DNA of 64,000 nt from Pseudobythopirellula maris (lineage in GTDB: Bacteria; Planctomycetota; Planctomycetia; Pirellulales; Lacipirellulaceae): the NCBI RefSeq assembly GCF_007859945.1, contig NZ_SJPQ01000001.1, positions 682,001 through 746,000 of the forward strand. Reading direction: 5' to 3'. Numbering within the stretch: the first letter of the stretch is position 1; each line of letters starts with the position of its first letter. The notes beneath the pieces were generated by a model. The model worked only from the letters and a program-made list of their open reading frames with translations, did no database searches and was not told the origin of the DNA. Shown here one piece after another: positions 43,602 to 52,904 of this stretch. Both the position numbers and the translations under genes were made by a program.

Positions 43602-44480
43602 CTACCAGATTTCCAAAGCCCGCTCTAGCTCAACCCCCATCCGCTCGGCGACGCTATCACGCACCTTGTCGATCAGCTTCTCGATGTCGTCGCTGCTGGC
43701 GCCGTCGTGGGCGACGATGTAGTTGGCGTGCTTCGGGCTGACCTCGGCGCCGCCCACGGCTGCCCCCTTGAGGCCCGCCTGATCGATCAGCATGCCGGCG
43801 CTCATGCCGCGCGGGTTACGGAACACCTGGGCGGCGCGTTGATGCGTCATCGGCTGGGTCGACTTCTGCACGATCCACTGCTTCTGCATCCGCTTGGTCA
43901 GCGTGTCGGGGTCTTGTGGCTCGAGCTCGAACTCGGCTTCAAGGATCACCAGCTCGTCGAGGCTGCTCTCGCGGTAGGCGAACACCATGTCGTCACGCGT
44001 GCGAGTGAGCGTTTCGCCCGAACGGGTCAGCACCGTGGCCTCGCGGGCACACTGGCCGATGTCGCCGCCGCGGCCGCCCGAGTTGTTGTGCAGCGCGGCG
44101 CCCACCGTGCCGGGGATGCCGACCAGCGGGTCGAGCCCGGCCAGGCCGGACCGCACGGTGTCGTTGATCAGCTTGGCGAGCGAGGCGCCGCCCCCTGCCC
44201 GCACGCGGTTGCCTTCGATCTCGACCTTGTGGAACGCCTCGTCTTCGAGCGAAACGACCACGCCGTCGTAGCCGCTGTCGCGGACCAGCACGTTCGACCC
44301 GCCCCCTAGCAGCCGGACCGACACGCCCTCCTCACGGCAACGCGCCACAACCGCAATCAGCTCGTCGACGTTCGAGGGCCGGGCGAGCAGCTTCGCCGTC
44401 CCCCCCACACGCAACCAGGTGCGGTCGGCGAGCGGGGCGTCGGGGGTCGTGAAGTTCTCAAAACCGGTCGCCAATGCCAT
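43602..44480 (-). CDS. murB: UDP-N-acetylenolpyruvoylglucosamine reductase
   Basis: The protein has 292 residues. FAD-binding motifs include TWLRVGGTAKLLARP, VSVRLLGGGSNVLVRDSG, DPLVGIPGTVGAALHNNSG and REATVLTRSGE. The catalytic serine region is FRNPRGMSAGMLIDQAGLKG and the C-terminal catalytic Glu lies in ERMGVELERALEIW. The family size and this spacing suit a type II MurB. It reduces the enolpyruvyl group to form UDP-N-acetylmuramate for peptidoglycan. Other dcw genes such as murC and ddl are not in the window. Confidence 0.93.
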   Translation of the reverse strand: MALATGFENFTTPDAPLADRTWLRVGGTAKLLARPSNVDELIAVVARCREEGVSVRLLGGGSNVLVRDSGYDGVVVSLEDEAFHKVEIEGNRVRAGGGASLAKLINDTVRSGLAGLDPLVGIPGTVGAALHNNSGGRGGDIGQCAREATVLTRSGETLTRTRDDMVFAYRESSLDELVILEAEFELEPQDPDTLTKRMQKQWIVQKSTQPMTHQRAAQVFRNPRGMSAGMLIDQAGLKGAAVGGAEVSPKHANYIVAHDGASSDDIEKLIDKVRDSVAERMGVELERALEIW

Positions 44481-44636
44481 GACGGGCCTGCAGTCGTATC
44501 GGGGTCGGGGGGTTATCAGGAGACACGGGAGGTGTCTTCAACGACTATTCAAGGCGATTCGCGGCCTCAGGGAAAGAGCCGTTCACGCGGGCCCCGCCCC
44601 ACGCCCGCTCCGGCATCCCCTCCCCAGCCGGCTTTT

Positions 44637-45116
44637 TCAGACGGGGCCGCCGCCGATCTGCCGCAGGGCCTCGTACCCCGCCACGGCTACGCTGTTCGAC
44701 AGGTTGAGGCTTCGGACTTCGGGACGGGTGGGGATCCGCAGGCGCCGGCCCTGGGCGTTGGCGAGCAGTTCCTCGGGCAGCCCGTTCGACTCGCGGCCGA
44801 ACACCAGGATGTCGCCGCGAGCGTACGAGGCGTCCAAATAGCCGCCGTCGCCGTACTTGGTGAACATCCACGCCCTCTCGAGCGGGAGACGCTCGCCGAG
44901 CGCCGCCCAGTCATCAACCACCTCCCACGCCAAATGCCGCCAGTAGTCGAGACCCGCGCGGCGCAAGTGGTGGTCATCGACCTGAAATCCCAACGGCCGC
45001 ACCAGCCACAGCTTGGCGCCCACCGCCACACACGTGCGGCCGACGCTCCCCGTGTTGTAGGGGATCTCGGGCTGGTACAGCACCACGTGCAAAAGAGGTT
45101 CGTAAGGGTCCGCCAC
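44637..45116 (-). CDS. trmL: tRNA (cytidine/uridine-34 2'-O)-methyltransferase
   Basis: The protein has 159 residues from a GTG at 45116. It is a SPOUT-fold methyltransferase: LHVVLYQPEIPYNTGSVGR (motif 1), DILVFGRESNGLPEELL (motif 2) and PEVRSLNLSNSVAVAGYE (motif 3, knot). The length and NTGSVGRTC stretch match TrmL, which methylates the wobble base of leucine tRNAs with S-adenosylmethionine. It is a single gene between murB and a divergent oxidoreductase. Confidence 0.92.
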   Translation of the reverse strand: MADPYEPLLHVVLYQPEIPYNTGSVGRTCVAVGAKLWLVRPLGFQVDDHHLRRAGLDYWRHLAWEVVDDWAALGERLPLERAWMFTKYGDGGYLDASYARGDILVFGRESNGLPEELLANAQGRRLRIPTRPEVRSLNLSNSVAVAGYEALRQIGGGPV

Positions 45117-45275
45117 GCGACAGTTTAGGAGTTGGGAGCAGCGGCTGGTTGTCGAGCCGCTCTCGTCGAGACTGGTTGCTCAGCGGGCGCCGCTCGTCGC
45201 GACGCGTCGTTACGCGTTATAGTAACCGTCTCGGCTCACCCCCATCACCCCACGGATTTGCAAGAGAAGGCGCCC

Positions 45276-46343
45276 ATGGCTTTAGGTTTCGGTATTGTCG
45301 GTTGCGGCATGATCAGTCGCTTTCACGCCAAGGCTCTCGGCGACACGCGTGGGGCGAAGCTGGTGGCGTGCTGCAGCAGCAACCCGAAAAGCGCCGCCAA
45401 GCTGGCCGACGAGTTCGGTGTCACCGCCCACGCGGACCTCAAGGCGTTGCTCGCCGATCCGGCGGTCGACGCCGTCTGCATCTGCACGCCCAGCGGCGCG
45501 CACATGGAGCCGGCCGTGGCGGCCGCCAAGGCGGGTAAGCACGTGCTGATCGAGAAGCCGCTCGAGGTGACGCTCAAGAAGTGCGACCGCGTGATCGCCG
45601 CCTGCGAGCAGGCCGGCGTTCAGCTCGCCACGATCTTTCCGAGCCGCTTCCACGGCGCCTCGCAAACGCTCAAGAAAGCGGTCGACGGCGGCCGCTTCGG
45701 CCGCATGACCATGGGCGACGCCTACATCAAATGGCACCGCACCCAAGAGTACTACGACTCGGGCGCGTGGCGGGGAACGTGGGCGCTCGACGGCGGCGGC
45801 GCACTGATGAATCAAGCGATCCACACCGTCGACCTGCTGCTGTGGCTCATGGGCCCGGTCGAGCAAGTTTGTGCACAAACCGCTACGCTTGCGCATGAGC
45901 GCATCGAGGTCGAGGACACCGCCGTCGCGACGCTCCGTTTCGCCAGCGGGGCCCTCGGCGTCATCCAGGCGACCACCGCCGCTTGGCCAGGATATCTAAA
46001 GCGGATCGAGCTTCACGGCGACTCCGGCAGCGCGATCCTGGAGGAGGAAAGCATCAGGGCGTGGGACTTCGCCAAGCCCCGCAAGAGCGACGCGAAGGTC
46101 CGTGAAGCGATGAACCGTGGCGACGAGCATGGCGGCGGCGCCGGCGACCCCGCGGCGATCGGTCATCACGCCCACGCCAAGCAATTCGCCGACTTTATCG
46201 CCGCTATAAGGGCGGAGCGCTCGCCCGCCATCGATGGCCATGAAGGTCGCCGCAGCGTGGAGTTGATCCTTGCGATCTACAAGTCGGCCAAGAGCGGCAA
46301 GCCGGTCAGCTTGCCGCTGAAGAGCGACCCCAAGCTCGGCTGA
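45276..46343 (+). CDS. Gfo/Idh/MocA-family NAD(P)-dependent oxidoreductase
   Basis: The protein has 355 residues from ATG 45276, preceded by AAGAGAAGG at 45262-45270. The Rossmann fold opens with GFGIVGCGMISRFHAKALG, followed by DAVCICTPSGAHM and KHVLIEKPLEVTLKKCD, the EKP motif typical of this family. The C-terminal domain includes WALDGGGALMNQAIHTVDLL, with the conserved His. Substrates are usually sugars, inositols or amino sugars, and cannot be read from sequence. Members are abundant in planctomycetes. Confidence 0.9.
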   Translation: MALGFGIVGCGMISRFHAKALGDTRGAKLVACCSSNPKSAAKLADEFGVTAHADLKALLADPAVDAVCICTPSGAHMEPAVAAAKAGKHVLIEKPLEVTLKKCDRVIAACEQAGVQLATIFPSRFHGASQTLKKAVDGGRFGRMTMGDAYIKWHRTQEYYDSGAWRGTWALDGGGALMNQAIHTVDLLLWLMGPVEQVCAQTATLAHERIEVEDTAVATLRFASGALGVIQATTAAWPGYLKRIELHGDSGSAILEEESIRAWDFAKPRKSDAKVREAMNRGDEHGGGAGDPAAIGHHAHAKQFADFIAAIRAERSPAIDGHEGRRSVELILAIYKSAKSGKPVSLPLKSDPKLG

Positions 46344-46727
46344 CAAAGAGTGCGGCAAGCATCTTTCACCACGCTAGGCGCCGAGAATCACGGTCTCGCG
46401 CACCACGATCTCGCTTCCGCTTTTCCGCATCGCTATTCCGCGATCGCTCCCCCCCGCTCTGGTGGCGAGCAACCGTGATAGGCGGAAATCCCCAATTCAA
46501 GGGGGTTGTTGTGAGTTTCCGCAAGAACTAGCTTCACAAAATCGTTAGTGATTTCGTGTCTCAATAACCCCCCGCTGGTGAGTGGTTCGTACCTTGAGAC
46601 AGCGAGATCATCGGCGCCCACTCTTGACTGCGCATGGAACCCTTCAAGAGGCCGGAACAATCGTTGCACGGCCCCTTGAGCGCGTCAGGTCATTCCTCGC
46701 CACTCCCCGCTGCTACGCCCACCTTGG
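46344..46727. other. Intergenic region upstream of the LuxR-type regulator
   Basis: No gene is convincing; a 78-codon leftward open frame at 46433-46669 lacks a ribosome-binding site. A small inverted repeat GTCTCAA (46558-46564) and TTGAGAC (46594-46600) lies about 130 bp before the regulator start and could be an operator. Confidence 0.35.
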
Positions 46728-47561
46728 ATGAGGACGATCGCAAGAATCGCGATCGCAAACAGAATCTTGAACTGCACCAATTGTTCGGAGACACTCGCCG
46801 ACGCCGGCGATGTGATCGATTTTCTCGGCGCCGCAATGCTTTGCGGGTCGACCACAACCATAAGGCTCGCTTCGTTCGCGCAGGACGCCCTCGGCTGGTT
46901 GCCAGACCGCGCGTTTCTGCATGGGCACGCCTTCAACCGCGATGAAAGTGGCCTCTGGAGTTCGAGCCAGAAGTTTCTGGTGAGCCACAGCAAAGCGGTC
47001 GAAGCGTTCCAAGCGATTAGTGGTTCTCCTGCTTACGTTGAGGCGCTGACTCCCGTCTTCGGCTGGGGTGAACGATCACTCGCGAACGGCGCCATGCAGC
47101 CGGTTGTCGCCACTGCTGTCGAGGCGGTTGGTGCCGAGAGACTCTACGCGAGTGAACTCGGACGCCTGCGACGCGAGGCAGGAATCGAAGACGTTCTCAC
47201 CGCTGCGTGGAAAGTCGACGAAGGAAAGTACCTGCTGATCGGTCTGGGACGAGAGCTCGACTCGTCGCCCTATAGCGATGACGAGCGTTGCAAGCTGCGG
47301 CTCTTGGCGCGAGGCATGGCGCCGATTCTCAAAGGGGGCGCCTCCCACGCATCGAAGGGGGTTTCGCTCAGCAAGGCGTACAACCTCACCAAGGCCGAGG
47401 CCGAGGTTCTTGAGCACGCGTTGCGGGGACTCACCGAGAAGCAGATCGCCGAGCAACTCGATCGCAGTCACCACACGATCCACAGCCACTTGAAGCGGAT
47501 CTACAAGCGATTCGGCGTCACGAGCCGCGCCGAGTTGCTCGCCTTGGCGTTAGAGGGCTAA
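46728..47561 (+). CDS. LuxR-type helix-turn-helix transcriptional regulator
   Basis: The protein has 277 residues. The C-terminal 60 residues form a LuxR/GerE helix-turn-helix: NLTKAEAEVLEHALRGLTEK, then QIAEQLDRSHHTIHSHLKRI and KRFGVTSRAELLALAL. The N-terminal 200 residues contain no response-regulator receiver motif and look like a sensory domain of unknown type (GKYLLIGLGRELDSSPYSDD). It probably senses a signal directly. No neighbouring histidine kinase or LuxI is seen. The ATG at 46728 has no strong ribosome-binding site and other starts are possible. Confidence 0.82.
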   Translation: MRTIARIAIANRILNCTNCSETLADAGDVIDFLGAAMLCGSTTTIRLASFAQDALGWLPDRAFLHGHAFNRDESGLWSSSQKFLVSHSKAVEAFQAISGSPAYVEALTPVFGWGERSLANGAMQPVVATAVEAVGAERLYASELGRLRREAGIEDVLTAAWKVDEGKYLLIGLGRELDSSPYSDDERCKLRLLARGMAPILKGGASHASKGVSLSKAYNLTKAEAEVLEHALRGLTEKQIAEQLDRSHHTIHSHLKRIYKRFGVTSRAELLALALEG

Positions 47562-47579
47562 GCCTACCGCCACCTAGCC

Positions 47580-48806
47580 TCAAGACGCATCGGACCCGTA
47601 AACGAGTTCGCCTCGGGCGTAGGTGCGACGCAGCCAACGATCGTCCCAAGCGAACAGCAGCATCGCCAACGGGTCAACGCGGCCGCCGAGCCAATCGATG
47701 TCGGGCTCGACGAGCAACAAGTCGGCCGGCGCTCCGGGTTTCAAAAAGCCGGCGTCGGACCAGCCGAGGGTCTCGCTCGTCCCGGCGGTGATCTGCCGCC
47801 ACGCCTCGGCGGCCGAGGGGTAGCCCTCGCCGAGCGCCGAAGCGGTCTCGACCATCGCACGCGCGACACGAACCATCGAACGCTCGTAGCCGGCGCCGAT
47901 GTCGCTGCCGAGAACCATCGGGCACTCGGCGCCGAGCAACGCGCGGCGATCCATCGCCCCCGATCGCAAGAAAGAATTCGCCGTGGGGCAATGGGCGATG
48001 ATCGAGCCGCGATCCTTGAGCAACCGCCGGTCCTCGTCGCTGAGGTGGATGCCGTGGCCCATCACCGACCGCGGCGTGAGCAGCCCGGCCTGGTCGTAAA
48101 CTTGCGTGTAGCTCGCCTCGCCGAAGAGCCGCTCCACGAACTGGCACTCGGCGACGGTCTCCGCCAGGTGGGTCTGCACGGTGGCGTTGCGCTCGGCGGC
48201 AAGGCCGCCCGCCTGGGCGAGCAGTTCCGGGGTGCAGGTGATTGCGAAACGCGGCGTTACAGCCGCGGCCAAGCGGCCGCCGGGCGGAAAGAGATCCAGC
48301 AGCCGCGCCGTGCCTGCGATCGATTCCTCGGCGTCGCGGCAGAGGAACCCGGGAGCTTCGCGGTCCATCAGCACCTGACCGATCACGCCGCGCAATCCGC
48401 GTTCGGCGGCCGTCTCCAAAGCGGCGAGGGCGCCCTCGTGGTGCACCGTGGCGTAGGCGCATACGGCCGTCGTGCCGTGTGCAAAGAGTTGATCGACGAC
48501 GCGTTGCGTCATCGAACGGGCGAAGTCGGGGTCCTCCCAGCGGCGTTCGGCGGGGAACGTGGCGCCTTCGAGCCACTCGAGCAGCGGCAAGCCGTGCGCG
48601 CCCATCGTGTCGAACTGCGGCAAATGGAGGTGGGCGTCGACGAGCCCGGGTGAGACCAGCGCGTGCGGTCCCCCGGCGTCGGCCGAAGCGGGGACCTCTC
48701 CTACCACGACCTCGGCGATCGTATCTCCCTCCACCCGCACGTAACCCGGCGCGATCCGCGCCGCGCACGGGTCGTCGTTCAGCAGCAATTGTCCGGCGAG
48801 GATCAT
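47580..48806 (-). CDS. guaD: Guanine deaminase / amidohydrolase
   Basis: The protein has 408 residues and an amidohydrolase barrel. Metal ligands are in VDAHLHLPQFDTMG (His59, His61), followed by a site typical of guanine deaminase, LPLLEWLEGATFPAE. Downstream are VQTHLAETVAE (metal His), MGHGIHLSDED, AHCPTANSFLRSGAM and the catalytic Asp in VLGSDIGAGYE. These match GuaD, which converts guanine to xanthine and ammonia. Related formimino or atrazine-type hydrolases are less likely because of the LLEWLE stretch. Confidence 0.88.
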   Translation of the reverse strand: MILAGQLLLNDDPCAARIAPGYVRVEGDTIAEVVVGEVPASADAGGPHALVSPGLVDAHLHLPQFDTMGAHGLPLLEWLEGATFPAERRWEDPDFARSMTQRVVDQLFAHGTTAVCAYATVHHEGALAALETAAERGLRGVIGQVLMDREAPGFLCRDAEESIAGTARLLDLFPPGGRLAAAVTPRFAITCTPELLAQAGGLAAERNATVQTHLAETVAECQFVERLFGEASYTQVYDQAGLLTPRSVMGHGIHLSDEDRRLLKDRGSIIAHCPTANSFLRSGAMDRRALLGAECPMVLGSDIGAGYERSMVRVARAMVETASALGEGYPSAAEAWRQITAGTSETLGWSDAGFLKPGAPADLLLVEPDIDWLGGRVDPLAMLLFAWDDRWLRRTYARGELVYGSDAS

Positions 48807-48983
48807 AATGCGATGGGGTAAAGGCTACTCGGAGCAAATAGCGATGGCCGACGAGCTGCGCTCGCCGGGGGCAGCGGGTGGGAGTATCTTAGCGTTTCGC
48901 AGCGCTGTGCGGCGAGCTTAGCTCGCCGACTACTGGCCACTTGTTGGGCGTTCGCCCTCTGACCTCTCGCCCCTCCCCTCTCT

Positions 48984-49601
48984 TTGATCCTGCTCGTCGA
49001 CAACTACGACAGCTTCGTCCACAACCTCGCTCGCTACCTGCGGCGGCTGGGGGAGGAGACGCTGGTCGTGCGCAACGACGCGGTCGACGCAGAGGGCGTC
49101 GCCAAGCTCGCCCCGCACGCCGTGGTGCTCTCGCCGGGGCCCGGAGGACCGCTCGAGGCGGGCCGCTGCGTCGAGCTCGTGCGGGCTCTCAGCGGCGCCA
49201 CGCCGCTGCTGGGCGTTTGCTTGGGGCATCAGGCGATCGCCCAAGCGCTCGGCGCCCGGGTCGAGAGGTCGCCGCGCCCGTGGCATGGGCGAACCTCGCT
49301 CGTTGAGCACGACGGCCAGGGCCTGTTCGCCGGGCTGCCGAGCCCGCTCACGGCATGCCGCTACCACTCGCTCAGCGTGGCAGGCGAGTCGCTTCCGACG
49401 GAGCTGATCGCCACGGCGTGGAGCGACGACGGCGTGCTGATGGCGATGCGTCACGCCACGGCGCCGACCTACGGCGTGCAGTTCCACCCCGAGGCGGTGC
49501 TCACCGATCACGGCCTGGAGTTGCTGCGCAACTTTGTCGGCCTTGCCCAACGTTTTCACGGCGAGCCGGCTACATCCGCCGGAGTCTCGGCCACCGCCTA
49601 G
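48984..49601 (+). CDS. Glutamine amidotransferase, PabA/TrpG type
   Basis: The protein has 205 residues from a TTG at 48984; the sequence [18 protein letters not shown] is the classic PabA/TrpG start. The class I triad is Cys79 in [15 protein letters not shown], with His168 and Glu170 in [15 protein letters not shown]. The [11 protein letters not shown] loop is present. It should supply ammonia to an anthranilate or aminodeoxychorismate synthase for tryptophan or folate synthesis. No component I gene is next to it. Its stop overlaps the convergent dapA stop by 4 bp. Confidence 0.88.
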   Translation: MILLVDNYDSFVHNLARYLRRLGEETLVVRNDAVDAEGVAKLAPHAVVLSPGPGGPLEAGRCVELVRALSGATPLLGVCLGHQAIAQALGARVERSPRPWHGRTSLVEHDGQGLFAGLPSPLTACRYHSLSVAGESLPTELIATAWSDDGVLMAMRHATAPTYGVQFHPEAVLTDHGLELLRNFVGLAQRFHGEPATSAGVSATA

Positions 49602-50485
49602 AGCAAGCCGTACGCTGTCAGGCTGCCACGGAGCTTCTCGACGAGCGGCTCTTCGAGCGGCGTCATCGGCAGGAGCATCTCGCCGTTGTCGCGGCCCAAG
49701 AGCTTCATCGCGGCCTTAACGGGGATCGGGTTCGTGGCGAGCCCAAGCATGTCGCGGCAGAGCGCGAACAGCTTGAAGTGCTGCTCCCGAGCGGCGGCGA
49801 AGTCGCCCGCCGCGGCGGCGGCGACCATCGCCTTCACGTCGCCCGGCACGAGGTTGGCCACCACCGAGATCGAGCCCGACGCGCCGACCGCCATCATCGG
49901 CAGCGTGAGACTGTCGTCGCCGCTGAGCACCGTGAGGTTGGTCTCGGCCAAGATGCGCGAGCACTGGTCGAGCGAGCCGGTCGCCTCTTTGACGACGGCG
50001 ATGTTCTCCAGCTCCGCGAGGCGGACGATCGTCTCAGGCTCGATGTTCTTGGCCGTGCGGCCCGGGATGTTGTAGACGCACTGGGGCAGCCCGCACTCCT
50101 CGGCCAAGCGCTTGTAGTGCTGGTAGAAGCCCTCTTGGGTCGGCTTGTTGTAGTACGGCGCCACCTGCAAGGCGGCGTCGGCGCCGGCCCGCTCGGCGAA
50201 CTTGGTGAGCCGCACCGCCTCGGCCGTGCTGTTCGAGCCCGTGCCGGGCATCACCTTCGTGCGGCCGGACGTCTTCTCCACCACGAACGCGATCACACGC
50301 TCGTGCTCGTCGTGAGAGAGCGTGGGCGACTCGCCGGTCGTGCCGACCGGGCAGAGGCAGTCAACGCCCGCGGCGATCTGGAATTCAACCTGCTCGGCGA
50401 AGCGGTCGTAGTCGACCTCGCCATTCACAAACGGCGTGGTGAGCGCGACCGAGACGCCGGCGAATTCAGAGCCTTTTCTGTCCAT
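49598..50485 (-). CDS. dapA: 4-hydroxy-tetrahydrodipicolinate synthase
   Basis: The protein has 295 residues from ATG 50485. It is a class I aldolase-type TIM barrel. The Schiff-base lysine is Lys166 in [14 protein letters not shown], the catalytic Tyr138 is in [13 protein letters not shown], and the pyruvate-binding loop [18 protein letters not shown] is near 48-64. It condenses pyruvate with aspartate semialdehyde in the diaminopimelate/lysine pathway, which also feeds peptidoglycan. It lies 204 bp downstream of pdxJ, with a hairpin between them. Confidence 0.93.
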   Translation of the reverse strand: MDRKGSEFAGVSVALTTPFVNGEVDYDRFAEQVEFQIAAGVDCLCPVGTTGESPTLSHDEHERVIAFVVEKTSGRTKVMPGTGSNSTAEAVRLTKFAERAGADAALQVAPYYNKPTQEGFYQHYKRLAEECGLPQCVYNIPGRTAKNIEPETIVRLAELENIAVVKEATGSLDQCSRILAETNLTVLSGDDSLTLPMMAVGASGSISVVANLVPGDVKAMVAAAAAGDFAAAREQHFKLFALCRDMLGLATNPIPVKAAMKLLGRDNGEMLLPMTPLEEPLVEKLRGSLTAYGLL

Positions 50486-50575
50486 GAGAGGGGCTGTGTG
50501 TAGGTGTAGGGTGGTTTTGGTGTGAAGTCCCGCATAATAGCGCGGCGAACCGCTAGGGGCAACGCCCTCGCAAGG

Positions 50576-50653
50576 GACGGCAGCCGACGACCTACGGGCG
50601 TCGGACAGCCCCACGGTGACTCTTCCGACGCCCGTAGGCCGTCGGCTGTCGCC
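50576..50653. repeat. 30-bp inverted repeat between pdxJ and dapA
   Basis: Arms 50576-50605 and 50624-50653 pair over 30 bp with three mismatches, two of which can be G-U pairs in RNA. The loop is 18 bases. The core GCCGACG-CCTACGGGCGTCGGA is like dispersed palindromes of GC-rich planctomycetes (from memory). It may terminate pdxJ transcription or be a mobile repeat. Confidence 0.65.
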
Positions 50654-50689
50654 TGTCGCTTCGGCTGCGTGCTGCGGCGTGCGACGCGT

Positions 50690-51415
50690 TCAGCGGCAAG
50701 CTGTGTCGATCAGCCGTTTCATGTCGCTCACCGCCCGCTCCATGCCGACCATCACCGCGCGAGCGATGATGCTATGGCCGATGTTCAGGTCGACCATGCC
50801 GGGGAACGCCGCCACGGGGCCGACGTTCTGGTAATTGAGCCCGTGGCCGGCGTGCAGCGTGAGGCCCAGCTTCTGGGCCAGCTCGCCCGCCTCGGCCAAT
50901 CGGGCGAGCGCCTCGCCCGGGTCGCCGGCGGCGAAGGCGTGGGCGTACGGACCGGTGTGCAGCTCGACGGCATCGGCGCCGATGTCGGCCGTCGCCTCGA
51001 CCTGCGTGGGGACGGCGTCGATGAACAGGCTCACGACGATCCCGGCCTCTTGCAGTCGGCGGGTCGCCTCGGCCACTTTGTCGCGTCCCCCCACCACGTC
51101 GAGGCCCCCCTCGGTCGTGACCTCTTCGCGACGCTCGGGAACGAGGGTGGCCTGCTGCGGCTTGGCGTCGCAGCCGATGGCGACCACATCCGGCGCACAA
51201 GCCAGCTCGAGGTTCACCGGCACGGCGGCCGTTTGCATCAGCACCGCGAGATCGCGGTCCTGGATGTGCCGGCGGTCCTCCCGCAGGTGGATCGTGATCC
51301 CGTCGGCCCCGCCCAGTACGGCGAGCGCGGAAGCCCAAACCGGGTCGGGCTCTTCGGCCCGGCGGGCCTGGCGTACGGTGGCCACGTGGTCGATGTTGAC
51401 GCCGAGTTTCGCCAA
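50690..51415 (-). CDS. pdxJ: Pyridoxine 5'-phosphate synthase
   Basis: From a TTG at 51415 the protein is 241 residues, the normal PdxJ size. An AGGA-rich ribosome site (TGAGGAAAA) lies just upstream, and the start fits the family opening [15 protein letters not shown]. Other motifs are [42 protein letters not shown] and [12 protein letters not shown]. PdxJ closes the ring to make pyridoxine 5'-phosphate from 1-deoxy-xylulose-5-phosphate and an amino ketone. A longer frame to 51553 is non-coding in character. Confidence 0.95.
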   Translation of the reverse strand: MAKLGVNIDHVATVRQARRAEEPDPVWASALAVLGGADGITIHLREDRRHIQDRDLAVLMQTAAVPVNLELACAPDVVAIGCDAKPQQATLVPERREEVTTEGGLDVVGGRDKVAEATRRLQEAGIVVSLFIDAVPTQVEATADIGADAVELHTGPYAHAFAAGDPGEALARLAEAGELAQKLGLTLHAGHGLNYQNVGPVAAFPGMVDLNIGHSIIARAVMVGMERAVSDMKRLIDTACR

Positions 51416-51485
51416 GAGATTTTCCTCAGTTTGCGTGCGACAGCTGGCCGAGCCCCACCGATTGGGCGCCGGCAAGCCGACGATC

Positions 51486-52154
51486 TTACCCCCCGGCGGC
51501 CGCGGCTTCGAGCGTGGGCGCCGGGAACAGCCGGCGACGCTCGAAGAGGCCATCGCCGTCGGCGTCGGACTCCAAGACCCACACGCCCCGATCGTGGTTC
51601 AGGCTCAGTCGGCTGCGACCGCCCCCCGGACCGGGTGGGGTGAGCAGCGGCTCGCCGAGCGCCCCGACCGCGGCGGCCAGCCCCTGGCCGTCCCCCTGAG
51701 CAGCCCCCGCGCGAGGACCCACGGCCTGTCGGTCCGACAAGTAATCGGCGATGGCAAAGAGGGCGGCGCCGACTACGGTGACCACGACCAAGGGCCGCCA
51801 CGCGGTGTACGGATCGCCCTGATCACCCGCGGGCCGCTGGCCGTCGGTCTCGTCGTCGGTGTTGAATGCCGCCGCCTCGCTGTGCGCTAGTTCCTCGGCT
51901 CGAGCCAGATCCTGCTGGGCGACACGCAGTACGAAGGAACACGACCAGCTCCCCGACGCTGCGTCGAACGCCTCACGCGGCAGCACGTCGGATTCGATCC
52001 CCTCGGCTTGCAGCACGCTGGCCAGGTAGCCGGCCTCGGCGAGGGTGGCGGCGCCCGCCACCACCCGGCCCTTGGCCAGCCGCCCATCCGCCGTACTCGC
52101 TGGGCTAATCTCGTCCGCTCGCAGCGGTCCCCCGCACTCGGTGCAGCGCATCAT
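51486..52154 (-). CDS. DUF2007-like hypothetical with N-terminal Cys pair and one membrane helix
   Basis: The protein has 222 residues. It begins [11 protein letters not shown], a half zinc-ribbon. Residues 30-75 resemble a DUF2007-type alpha/beta motif: [20 protein letters not shown] and [15 protein letters not shown] membrane helix lies near residues 123-142 ([19 protein letters not shown]), and the end has an Asp-rich stretch ([13 protein letters not shown]) typical of calcium loops. No family is certain. It ends 70 bp before the pdxJ start on the same strand and may be co-transcribed. Confidence 0.6.
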   Translation of the reverse strand: MMRCTECGGPLRADEISPASTADGRLAKGRVVAGAATLAEAGYLASVLQAEGIESDVLPREAFDAASGSWSCSFVLRVAQQDLARAEELAHSEAAAFNTDDETDGQRPAGDQGDPYTAWRPLVVVTVVGAALFAIADYLSDRQAVGPRAGAAQGDGQGLAAAVGALGEPLLTPPGPGGGRSRLSLNHDRGVWVLESDADGDGLFERRRLFPAPTLEAAAAGG

Positions 52155-52546
52155 CTCTTGTTACTCCACAGGGGGCGGCTTGCCTCGGCTTGGGGGCGAA
52201 GGGTGGGCGGAAGCGTCTTGGGTAGAAATCACTCCCCTAAAAACCGCAAGCTCTCGGCCACAAATGGGTCGATTCTTGAAGAGAATTATGCGTACCAGGC
52301 GGCTCGCAGACCAGCTTAACGGCTCGGCTGCGGCCCAAGCGGCGGAACCGGTTTAATCGGCCCCTCAGGCTGTCGCGGATCCCCTCAAGCGATGGCTAGG
52401 AGCCAAGACGGCGCCCCCCGCTGAGCTAGGATACTGCGTGCAAGCGTCTTTTTCCGGGAAAACTTCGCTCAGCACGTGCCGACACCGCGGCGGACGCGGC
52501 GGCTACCGCCTCGCCCCCGCGCCCACCAAGCCACCGTAAAGCACCT
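52155..52546. other. Intergenic region between divergent hypothetical genes
   Basis: Divergent promoters for the DUF2007-like gene and the 111-residue hypothetical should be here. No gene, repeat or clear hexamers were found. Open frames in the interval lack ribosome-binding sites. Confidence 0.4.
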
Positions 52547-52882
52547 ATGACTTGCCAACAGCTGGCCCAACGGATCGAGCAGCTCCAACCCGAGGCGACG
52601 CCACAAGACGTCGCACGCCTCTGCCTGTTGCTAACCAACTCGCAAGACAGCCTCGAGCAACTGGCCGATGACCGCCATCTGCAGGAGGCGTGGAAGCGCA
52701 CCGGCCTGAAGCTGCAGTTCGCCACCGACCAGCACGCCGCCATGACGGGCGAGCTCGAAGACCTCGCCAAGTCGGACCCGAAGACGTTCAGCCAAGACCA
52801 AGTCTGGGTGCTGATCCGCGCCATCAAGGTGCAGAGCCAGATCTTGCAGCTGTACGTCGGCCACCCGTTGCTCGACGTTTAG
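52547..52882 (+). CDS. Conserved hypothetical helical protein
   Basis: The protein has 111 residues with no signal peptide. It is mainly helical: ARLCLLLTNSQDSLEQLADD, then LAKSDPKTFSQDQVWVLIRA and IKVQSQILQLYVGHPLLDV. No domain is recognised; it reads like a small conserved planctomycete protein. The ATG at 52547 has no clear ribosome-binding site. It lies between a divergent gene and the convergent DinB gene, and stands alone. Confidence 0.7.
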   Translation: MTCQQLAQRIEQLQPEATPQDVARLCLLLTNSQDSLEQLADDRHLQEAWKRTGLKLQFATDQHAAMTGELEDLAKSDPKTFSQDQVWVLIRAIKVQSQILQLYVGHPLLDV

Positions 52883-52904
52883 CCGGGCGCCCGGGTCGGT
52901 TCTT

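Noticed and set aside
46433-46669. A 78-codon minus-strand open frame upstream of the LuxR-type gene
   Set aside because: No ribosome-binding site, no recognised domain, and it sits in the probable promoter region.
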